A program made the position numbers and the translations under genes. Below the pieces are notes generated by a model. That model saw only the letters and a program-made list of their open reading frames with translations. It was not told the DNA's origin and ran no database searches. A DNA stretch of 28,434 nt from an uncultured Collinsella sp. (lineage in GTDB: Bacteria > Actinomycetota > Coriobacteriia > Coriobacteriales > Coriobacteriaceae), in NCBI GenBank assembly GCA_937981515.1, contig CALJNY010000333.1, positions 1-28,434 on the forward strand. The letters are read 5' to 3'. This document shows positions 22,751 through 28,434 of the stretch, piece after piece (positions within the stretch are counted from its first letter, which is position 1; every line of letters begins with the position of its first letter).

Positions 22751-24451
22751 TTATTCGCCGGCGGGCGGTTGTGGTGCGGACGAAGACGGGGTCGAGCCCT
22801 CGCCACCATCCTGGCGCGGCTTGCGGGAACGACGACGGCGACGGCGCTTTTGACCCTGGTCGGCCGAGCCCTCGCCACCGCGATTCTCGCGCGGCTCGCG
22901 CTCGTCGCGAGCGGCGCCACGCGAAGCCTTGGCAGCCGCTCCCCCGCCATCCCCGGGACGACGGCGCGTGACCTTGACCTCGCCATCCGAGACCTGATCG
23001 GCCACGGAGGGCACTGAGGGCTTCTGTTGCGCGCCCGAGGAATGGCGACGGCGCGGACGCGGCGCGCGCTCCTCCTCGCCACGTGACTTGCCGCTCTTGT
23101 CGACAGGCGCATCGGAGGCCGAGGCGCCCTTGGAAGCGGCACCGGCCTCGCGAGCAGCTGCGGCGCGGAAGGCGTCCTCGCGCTCCTCGCTCGACAGATG
23201 ACGGCGGCGGCGACGTGTGGGGTTCATGCCGCCGCCGCGATTCTGCTGCTGGGGCTGCTGAACCTCGCGCTCGCGAGAGGCGTTCTTGCCCGCGGCTGCA
23301 ACCTCGGTAGCATCGCCCGAGCCCGCGCGCTTGCGACGGCGACGGCCATCGGCCGCCCCCTCGGCCTCGGGTGTCTCGGCCTTACCGCGGCCTTTTCCGC
23401 GGCCACGGCCCTCGCCCTGACCCTGACCGGCGCGAGCATCGGATTCAGCATCGCGACGACGGCGCTTGGGCATCGACGTGCCGGCCAGACGGTCGGCACT
23501 CGACAGGCCATCGCCCACATCGACGCCGTTTTCGCGATCGAGCTCCATGAGCGCCAGGCGCATCTCGGGCGACTCGATGCGCTCGAGCACGTCGCGCGTC
23601 ACGCAGTCGGGGCGGCAGTTGCAGCCCTGCTCGGCGGCCTTCTTTTTGCAGCCCTCCGAGCACGTCATATCGGCTAGGTTGACCTTAAAGACTTTGCCGT
23701 TCTCCAGGCGCAGCACCAGCTGCTCACGCGGCGTGTCATACTCCTGGATACGCGCCTTGCCAAGCGGCGTATCGATGAGCGTCTTCTTTTTGGGCGCACG
23801 GCTCTTAAAGTCCTTGTAGGCCTCGAACTCGTAGCGCAGGCAGCACATCAGACGACCGCACACGCCGCTGATCTTGGAGGAATTGAGCGGCAGGTCTTGC
23901 TCTTTTGCCATGCGAATCGAGACGGGCTCAAACTGTCCGCCAAAGCGCGTGCAGCAGAGCTCCTGCCCGCATTGGGCATAGCCACCCACCAGGCGGGTCT
24001 CGTCGCGCACGCCGATCTGGCGCATGTCGACGCGAATGTGCAGCGTCGAGGACAGATCCTTGACGAGCTGGCGAAAATCGACGCGCTCCTCGGCCGCAAA
24101 GTAGAACACGGCCTTCTCGCCGCCAAACAGGTACTCGACGCCCACCGGCTTCATCTCGAGGTCGAGCTCTTTGACCAGACGGCGGAAGTCGACCATGGCT
24201 TCGTCGCCCTGGATGGCTAGGTCGTCCGCAAGCTGCAGGTCGATGTCGCTCGCCACGCGCAGCACGGGCTTGAGCGGCTGACCGATCTCGTCTTGCGGCA
24301 CCTCGAAGGGATCGGCCGTGACCAGGCCGATCTCGGTTCCGCGCTCGGTGGAACAAATGGCATAATCGGCCTCGAGGATATCCAGATCCTGCGGGTCGAA
24401 CCACAGGTCGCGCGAGGCGTAGGTAAACTTAACGGGTACAACTAACGGCAT
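22751..24451 (-). CDS. ricT: PSP1-domain protein RicT (YaaT-like) with an Arg-rich tail
   Basis: Residues 1-270 are a standard PSP1/RicT domain: VEYLFGGEKAVFYFAAEERVDFRQLVKDL, then the cysteines of CGQELCCTRFGG (161, 166, 167) and CGRLMCCLRYE (198, 203, 204) that bind an iron-sulfur cluster in RicT. A further Cys group follows (CSEGCKKKAAEQGCNCRPDC, residues 264-283). From about 327 to 566 a disordered tail has six or so basic clusters (KRRRRD, RRRRKR, RRRRRH, RPRRRH, RRRRRRSRKPR) between acidic and Gly-rich stretches. RicT works in mRNA processing in Bacillus. The gene overlaps holB by 10 bases and follows the widespread tmk-holB-ricT order. Confidence 0.9.
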   Translation of the reverse strand: MPLVVPVKFTYASRDLWFDPQDLDILEADYAICSTERGTEIGLVTADPFEVPQDEIGQPLKPVLRVASDIDLQLADDLAIQGDEAMVDFRRLVKELDLEMKPVGVEYLFGGEKAVFYFAAEERVDFRQLVKDLSSTLHIRVDMRQIGVRDETRLVGGYAQCGQELCCTRFGGQFEPVSIRMAKEQDLPLNSSKISGVCGRLMCCLRYEFEAYKDFKSRAPKKKTLIDTPLGKARIQEYDTPREQLVLRLENGKVFKVNLADMTCSEGCKKKAAEQGCNCRPDCVTRDVLERIESPEMRLALMELDRENGVDVGDGLSSADRLAGTSMPKRRRRDAESDARAGQGQGEGRGRGKGRGKAETPEAEGAADGRRRRKRAGSGDATEVAAAGKNASREREVQQPQQQNRGGGMNPTRRRRRHLSSEEREDAFRAAAAREAGAASKGASASDAPVDKSGKSRGEEERAPRPRRRHSSGAQQKPSVPSVADQVSDGEVKVTRRRPGDGGGAAAKASRGAARDEREPRENRGGEGSADQGQKRRRRRRSRKPRQDGGEGSTPSSSAPQPPAGE

Positions 24452-25569
24452 TTCAGTGCCTTCCTGATATCGAACAGCATGACCTCGATGGCCAGCTGGG
24501 GAGTAACGTTTCTGGCGATGTTGCGCTCGGCGGTCGCGACTGCCTCGAGCGCCTGGGTGGCACCCGCAACATTGGTCGCGGCGGCAAGCCGACCGATCGT
24601 GTCGCGCACGTCTTCGTTCACCACGTCGGCTGCCTCGTCCTGAAGCGTCAGCAGCACGTCGCGCATGAGCGTCCGCGCGCTCGCCAGCGCTTCCATGATA
24701 CCCGAACGCTCGCGCGCGTTGAGTTCGCGCTTGTTGCGGTCCTCAAGCTGCTTCAATGCTCCACGCGACAGGTAGTCGGCGTTTTGCTCGAGCACCTTTT
24801 CCTGCGTGGACTTGACCTCGGCGAGCGGCGCCTTAACGGCGACGATGAGCGACTTGGCGCGGCTGAGCACGTCGGCCTCGTCGGCGGCGATGAGCAAATC
24901 GATGGCGCGAACCATCTGACGGCGAGCGTCCTGGCGCTCGGCGCTCTTGAGGAACTCGATGCCACGCGCGGGGCTTCCCGCTACTGCGACGGCCATGCGG
25001 CAACGCGCAGGGTCCTGACCGGTGGCGCGGCTCACGGCCTGCGCGGCGACGGCGGGCGACACCAGCCGAAACGGCACGCACTGGCAGCGGCTCACGATGG
25101 TGGGCAGCATCACGTCTGCCGAGGTGCCCAACAAGATGAACATAACGCCCTCGGGCGGCTCCTCGAGTGTTTTGAGCAGTGCGTTGGCGGTGTTAGCGCG
25201 CAGCTGCTCGGCACGGTCGATGATGTAGACCTTGGCCTTGGCACGGATGGGCGCCAGAGGCACGTCGTCGAGCAGCTCGCGGGTCTGGGCAATGAGGTAG
25301 CCCGTGGCGCTCTCGGGCGTGTAATAGTGCACGTCGGGATGCGTGTGCCGCGCAACGCGCACGCAGCTGTCGCATGCGCCGCAGCCGTCCTGCTCGCACA
25401 GGAAGGCCTGGGCGAGCGCCCATGCGGCATCGAGCTTGCCGGCGCCGGGAGCGCCCAAAAACAGGTAGGCGTGCGATGCGCGGCCGCTGGCGACGGCGTT
25501 GGTCAAAAAGTCGCGCACGCGCTCTTGGGTGTCGAGCTTGGCCAGCAGGCTTGCCTGAGCGGGGGCCAC
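24442..25569 (-). CDS. holB: DNA polymerase III delta-prime subunit
   Basis: The 375-residue product has clamp-loader features: GAPGAGK near residue 39 (a Walker A whose following Ser/Thr is Leu, as in delta-prime subunits that do not hydrolyse ATP), four zinc-binding Cys at 58, 63, 66 and 69, VYIIDRAEQLRANTANALLKTLEEPP in the core, and the LPTIVSRCQ sequence holding the SRC motif. It loads the sliding clamp. The start is set at GTG 25567-25569, right after the tmk stop and about 9 bases after AAGGAGG; a TTG at 25590 inside tmk is in frame but less likely. The 3' end overlaps the ricT start. Confidence 0.9.
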   Translation of the reverse strand: MAPAQASLLAKLDTQERVRDFLTNAVASGRASHAYLFLGAPGAGKLDAAWALAQAFLCEQDGCGACDSCVRVARHTHPDVHYYTPESATGYLIAQTRELLDDVPLAPIRAKAKVYIIDRAEQLRANTANALLKTLEEPPEGVMFILLGTSADVMLPTIVSRCQCVPFRLVSPAVAAQAVSRATGQDPARCRMAVAVAGSPARGIEFLKSAERQDARRQMVRAIDLLIAADEADVLSRAKSLIVAVKAPLAEVKSTQEKVLEQNADYLSRGALKQLEDRNKRELNARERSGIMEALASARTLMRDVLLTLQDEAADVVNEDVRDTIGRLAAATNVAGATQALEAVATAERNIARNVTPQLAIEVMLFDIRKALKCR

Positions 25570-25570
25570 G

Positions 25571-26254
25571 TTACTCGGCCTCCTTGGCAAGTGCGGCGGC
25601 GACGGCGTCTTGGGAAATGTCGAGGCCGTAGGCGCGAACCCGCTCGACCGTCTGCGCGAAGACTTCCTCGATGGACGCGGTCGCGTCGATGAGCTTTACG
25701 CGGTTTGGTTCCTCGGCGGCAATGGCGCAAAATCCCTGGTAGACGCGCTCTTGGAAGGCCATGCCCTTAGCCTCCATGCGATCTGCCGCACCACGGGCTG
25801 CCATGCGCAGCGCCGCCTGCTCGGGCGTGATGTGGTAGACGAGTGTGAGCGCCGGGTGCGTACCCGCGACGGCCAGGTTGTTGGCATCGCGCACCATCTG
25901 ACGATCGAGGCCGTCGGCAAACGCCTGATAGCAGGTCGTGGAATCGTAGAAGCGGTCGCACAGGACCACCTTGCCGGCCGCGAGGGCGGGCGCGATAACC
26001 TCATGCACTAGCTGGGCACGGGCGGCCTCATACAGCAGCAGCTCGCAAGTGTCGCCCATCGCCGTATTGGCGGGGTCGAGCAGCAGAGCACGGATCTTTT
26101 CGCTGATGGCGGTACCGCCCGGCTCGCGCAGGCTCACAACCTGGTAGCCAGCGAGCTCGAGCGCACGGGCAAGCAGGCGCGCCTGCGTAGATTTACCGGC
26201 GCCATCGACACCCTCGAGCGTAATGAAGCTATGTTGAGCGGGCACAAAAGCCAT
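25571..26254 (-). CDS. tmk: Thymidylate kinase
   Basis: The 227-residue product has the P-loop LEGVDGAGKSTQ at residues 13-24, REPGGT (43-48) with the substrate-binding Arg, the conserved DRFYDST at 100-106, and the LID region RMAARGAADRMEAKG. It converts dTMP to dTDP. It is first in the leftward series tmk, holB, ricT. The ribosome site is GGAAGGGG. The promoter must lie in the intergenic region to 26493, where a perfect inverted repeat (26357-26425) lies upstream. Confidence 0.94.
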   Translation of the reverse strand: MAFVPAQHSFITLEGVDGAGKSTQARLLARALELAGYQVVSLREPGGTAISEKIRALLLDPANTAMGDTCELLLYEAARAQLVHEVIAPALAAGKVVLCDRFYDSTTCYQAFADGLDRQMVRDANNLAVAGTHPALTLVYHITPEQAALRMAARGAADRMEAKGMAFQERVYQGFCAIAAEEPNRVKLIDATASIEEVFAQTVERVRAYGLDISQDAVAAALAKEAE

Positions 26255-26356
26255 GGGCGCAGCCCCTTCCTACAAGGCGCGTAAATGCAGATATATCAAC
26301 CAAGCCATGATACCCCAGTGCTCGGTGCGTCCCCAATGGCTAAAGGTGCCTTTCCA

Positions 26357-26425
26357 AAGTTGCGGTGAAATAGGGACTGATTGAAGCTCTGAGACCGCCA
26401 AACAGTCCCTATTTCACCGCAACTT
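26357..26425. repeat. 69-bp foldback with perfect 23-bp arms
   Basis: Bases 26357-26379 (starting AAGTTGCGGTGAAATAGGG) are exactly complementary to 26403-26425, around a 23-base spacer. No T run follows on either strand. It lies between divergent tmk and the zinc-ribbon gene. It resembles the 217-bp element in form but not in sequence. Confidence 0.9.
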
Positions 26426-26450
26426 ATGATGGGGATTTTTGGGCGCTGGG

Positions 26451-26456
26451 TATAAT
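26451..26456 (+). promoter_or_regulatory. -10 box of the zinc-ribbon membrane protein gene
   Basis: A perfect TATAAT lies 38 bases before the ATG at 26494. No good -35 is found at the standard distance, so an activator may be needed. The foldback repeat ends 25 bases upstream. Confidence 0.5.
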
Positions 26457-26493
26457 CGTCGTATTGCATTGAAATGTGGCGAAAGGAGTGGCA

Positions 26494-27477
26494 ATGTCTC
26501 GGTATTGCGCCTCGTGCGGCAAGCTTCTTGCAGATAATGCCAAGTTCTGCACCTCGTGCGGTGCACCCGTTGAGCAAACAACCGCGAGCGATAGCCAGCC
26601 CGCTTTCGAGCAGACCGGTTCCCTCGATACGCCGCAAGCCAAGGCGGACGACCCCCTCGCCTATCGCCCCGACCCCGCCGCAGGCCCCGCGGCCGTCGAG
26701 ACCACGCAGCGCATACCCGTCGCGAGCGGCTCGTCCCAACAGGAGCCGGCTCCCGCATACGCGCCCGCTTCGCCACAGACCCCCGCCCCCAAAAAGAGCG
26801 GCACCGGGCCGCTTATCGCCGTTATCGTTGTGCTGGTGGCAATCATCATCGCCCTGGTCGTTTTCTTTGTGATCAAGCCTTTCGACAACGCCGCCACGCA
26901 GACGACTGCCGAGGTAGCTAAGCTGCACCATGACGTCGACGACGATGACCTAAAGCCTCTCGGCGATCCCAACAGCCTGTACGACGATGATGACGATGAC
27001 GACGAGGATGGCGGCGAAGCAACGCTCTCCGAGCAGAACCTCTACCGCCGACTGAGCGAATACTACGACTTGCTCGAAGACCTCGACAACTACGTCCGTG
27101 GCTGCGCGCAGAACTTCAACGGCAGCTATCTGGAAGAAGATCGCACCACCCGTCAAAATCTCGCCGACGTCGCCGAGCGCACAGAGGACACCATCGAGCA
27201 GTATTACGACATCGTCGAGGACCTGGACGTCCCGACGAGCTCTAAGAACTACAGTTCCTGGAAAGACATCGTTGCCCTGTATGACGACCTGGATCACCGC
27301 ATTGACGCAATCTGTGATGCCTGGGAGATCAGCCTGAAATACACCAAGCCTGCGGATCACAAGAATGAGATCGTGGCGCCGCTGTCGCGCGACAACGTGG
27401 CGGGCACCAATGACAATAAGTACCGCCTAGACTTTGAGGAGCGCTACCCCGGCGCCAAACCCGTCGAAGTGAACTAG
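26494..27477 (+). CDS. Zinc-ribbon membrane protein of unknown function
   Basis: The 327-residue product starts with a CxxC-x10-CxxC zinc ribbon (Cys5, 8, 19, 22; YCASCGKLL and FCTSCGAPV). A low-complexity Pro/Ala/Glu-rich segment follows, then one membrane helix at about 105-128, an Asp-rich run (residues 149-152 and 164-171), and a mostly helical acidic C-terminal domain. The zinc ribbon would be cytoplasmic and the rest outside, as in many cell-envelope or signalling proteins of Gram-positive bacteria. The start at 26494 has AAAGGAG; an in-frame GTG at 26476 does not. It is a single rightward gene; a hairpin follows at 27495. Confidence 0.7.
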   Translation: MSRYCASCGKLLADNAKFCTSCGAPVEQTTASDSQPAFEQTGSLDTPQAKADDPLAYRPDPAAGPAAVETTQRIPVASGSSQQEPAPAYAPASPQTPAPKKSGTGPLIAVIVVLVAIIIALVVFFVIKPFDNAATQTTAEVAKLHHDVDDDDLKPLGDPNSLYDDDDDDDEDGGEATLSEQNLYRRLSEYYDLLEDLDNYVRGCAQNFNGSYLEEDRTTRQNLADVAERTEDTIEQYYDIVEDLDVPTSSKNYSSWKDIVALYDDLDHRIDAICDAWEISLKYTKPADHKNEIVAPLSRDNVAGTNDNKYRLDFEERYPGAKPVEVN

Positions 27478-27494
27478 CGCTTTGTCGTTCCCGA

Positions 27495-27527
27495 GCCGGC
27501 AGTTAGGGACGTTCCTAAACTGCCGGC
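27495..27527 (+). terminator. Hairpin after the zinc-ribbon gene
   Basis: GCCGGCAGTT (27495-27504) pairs with AACTGCCGGC (27518-27527), with an inner AGG/CCT pairing and one bulge. There is no T run, so termination is uncertain. It could also mark the left border of the IS110 element. Confidence 0.4.
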
Positions 27528-27560
27528 AGAGACGATATGAGCAGGACATAAAAACATTGA

Positions 27561-27654
27561 GAGCCCCTGCTGCATGAAAGACCGCGGATTAGGCCGACAA
27601 TGGTGAGTGTCTAATCCAACCGTGGCGGCCACGCCGCATTCATGGAAGGGGCTC
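27561..27654 (+). ncRNA. Candidate IS110 leader (bridge-type) RNA
   Basis: The outer stem is GAGCCCCT (27561-27568) with AGGGGCTC (27647-27654), then CATGAA (27573-27578) with TTCATG (27639-27644). Inside are two hairpins: GGATTAG/CTAATCC (27586-27592 with 27611-27617, loop of 18 bases) and CGTGG/CCACG (27621-27625 with 27629-27633). IS110 elements encode a bridge RNA in a non-coding end to choose target and donor. The fold and position fit such an RNA, but I have not seen the guide loops matched to target or donor. The outer arm also covers the ribosome site of the transposase. Confidence 0.5.
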
Positions 27655-27656
27655 CC

Positions 27657-28434
27657 ATGCTCGATACTACCACCTTCGTCGGCCTCGACGTCCACGCCCG
27701 CTCGATAAAGGCCGTCTCCCTCGACGTCATGACCGGGGAGGTACGTGCCGCGACCTTCGGCTACGACGCCGGCGCCGTCGCGGAGTGGGTCCGCTCCGTG
27801 GACCCCGAGGCCAGGTGCGTGTACGAGTCCGGGGTCACGGGATTCGACCTGCAGAAGAGGCTCTCCGGCCTTGGGGTCGACTGCGTGGTCGGCGCCGTCT
27901 CGAAGATGATCAAGCCCAGCGCGGACAGGCGCAGGAAGAACGACCGCAACGACGCCGAGTTCCTCGCCCGCATGCTGTCGGTCGGCAACGTGGTCGAGGT
28001 GTGGGTCCCCGACGACGAGTGCGAGGCCGCCCGCGACCTGACCAGGGCGCTCGAGGACGCGAGGGACGACCTCTCGCGCTCGAAGCAGCGGCTCTCCAAG
28101 TTCCTGCTCAGGCACGGGCTCGTCTTCGACGAGAGGACGCCCACCGGCCGCAGGAAGGGCAACTGGACCCGGGCGCACTGGTCCTGGATCGAGTCGATAA
28201 GGTTCGCGGAGAGGGCCGACAACGACGTGCTCGCCTACTACGTCGACGCGGTCAGGCGGGCGGCGGAGGAGAAGGCGAGGCTCGAGGGGCTCGTCGGGGC
28301 CGAGGCCCGCAAGCCCAGGTGGAGGAGGAGGGTCGACTCCCTCCGCTGCCTCAAGGGCGTAGACACCGCGTCCGCCGCCGACCTCGTGTTCGAGGCCGGC
28401 GAGTTCTCGAGGTTCAGGAACGCCCGCTCGTTCG
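27657..28434 (+). CDS. IS110-family transposase, truncated by the window edge
   Basis: About 259 residues are visible and no stop is reached. The N-terminal half has the DEDD-type RuvC-like pattern: FVGLDVHARSIKA (first Asp), CVYESGVTGFDLQKRL (Glu) and KNDRNDAEFLARML (Asp-x-x-Asp). A coiled linker follows, and then the start of the C-terminal domain (SLRCLKGVDTASAADLV). IS110 transposases work with a bridge RNA to recombine element and target. The ATG is preceded by GGAAGGGG. Codon use is rich in CTC, AGG and GTC, unlike the AT-richer flanks, consistent with a mobile gene. The Ser-containing catalytic segment lies beyond the window. Confidence 0.9.
   Translation, partial: MLDTTTFVGLDVHARSIKAVSLDVMTGEVRAATFGYDAGAVAEWVRSVDPEARCVYESGVTGFDLQKRLSGLGVDCVVGAVSKMIKPSADRRRKNDRNDAEFLARMLSVGNVVEVWVPDDECEAARDLTRALEDARDDLSRSKQRLSKFLLRHGLVFDERTPTGRRKGNWTRAHWSWIESIRFAERADNDVLAYYVDAVRRAAEEKARLEGLVGAEARKPRWRRRVDSLRCLKGVDTASAADLVFEAGEFSRFRNARSF

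Larger units (their letters stand above)
27541..28434 (+). mobile_element. IS110-family insertion sequence, left part
   Basis: It consists of a non-coding leader of at least 95 bases folded into a branched hairpin (27561-27654), then a transposase starting at 27657 that runs off the window. The left border is not fixed; I place it between the hairpin at 27527 and the leader. The right end is outside the window. IS110 elements lack long terminal inverted repeats, so none were sought. Confidence 0.7.

Noticed and set aside
27474..28178. Leftward frame opposite the IS110 transposase
   Set aside because: The rightward frame carries the DEDD motifs and a ribosome site; this one is its antisense.
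1..28434. CRISPR array or prophage
   Set aside because: No regularly spaced direct repeats, cas genes or phage structural genes were seen.

Overview
The window looks like a chromosomal piece from a gut Coriobacteriia bacterium, most likely Collinsella or a close relative. This is inferred from the moderately high GC content, codon use, GTG and TTG starts, acidic surface proteins with single membrane anchors, and a mucin-sugar (N-acetylgalactosamine type) phosphotransferase locus. No rRNA or marker gene allows a firm species name.

Region 1 (1-1700): a PTS IIB paralogue with Tyr in place of the phosphorylatable His, read leftwards; tRNA-Thr(CGT) with its own promoter and terminator; a low-GC small hypothetical gene; and an unusual nested inverted repeat between convergent genes. 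Region 2 (1713-12400) is a leftward amino-sugar catabolic locus. In order of transcription it holds mannose-family PTS IIA, a YajC-like protein, IIB, IIC and IID; a GntR/UTRA regulator; an AgaS-type deaminase/isomerase; a NagA/AgaA deacetylase; then, past a rightward flavodoxin gene, a mutarotase-like protein, a PfkB/LacC-type kinase and a YhcH-family protein. The likely route is uptake and phosphorylation of GalNAc (or GlcNAc/galactosamine), deacetylation, deamination and isomerisation to tagatose-6-P, then phosphorylation to tagatose-1,6-bisphosphate. No aldolase is visible. A 14-bp palindrome (CTGGT-N4-ACCAG) overlaps the agaS promoter and recurs almost exactly upstream of the PTS operon, so it is the probable GntR operator. 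About 550 bp upstream of the PTS operon carries no gene but many palindromes. A 3' fragment of a second nagA lies between the kinase and yhcH.

Region 3 (12397-18900) holds housekeeping and hypothetical genes, all leftward: a membrane-anchored SurA/PrsA-like protein; a compact four-gene operon (3-hydroxyisobutyrate-dehydrogenase-like enzyme with a His/Cys-rich repeat tail, small membrane protein, HEAT-like protein, isocitrate dehydrogenase); a DegV protein; and long-form HPF. Region 4 (18960-26260), also leftward, holds an orphan family-3 solute-binding lipoprotein, a 217-bp foldback element with perfect 33-bp terminal inverted repeats, an AbiEi-like plus DUF559-like nuclease-fold protein, comF, ricT/PSP1 with a long Arg-rich tail, holB and tmk. 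Region 5 (26300-28434) holds a second foldback sequence, a rightward zinc-ribbon membrane protein, and the start of an IS110-family element whose leader folds into a branched structure resembling a bridge RNA.

The best candidates for something undescribed are the His-to-Tyr IIB paralogue, the YajC-like protein inside the PTS operon together with the enlarged IID loop, the metal-binding repeat tail on the dehydrogenase, the foldback elements, and the IS110 leader RNA.
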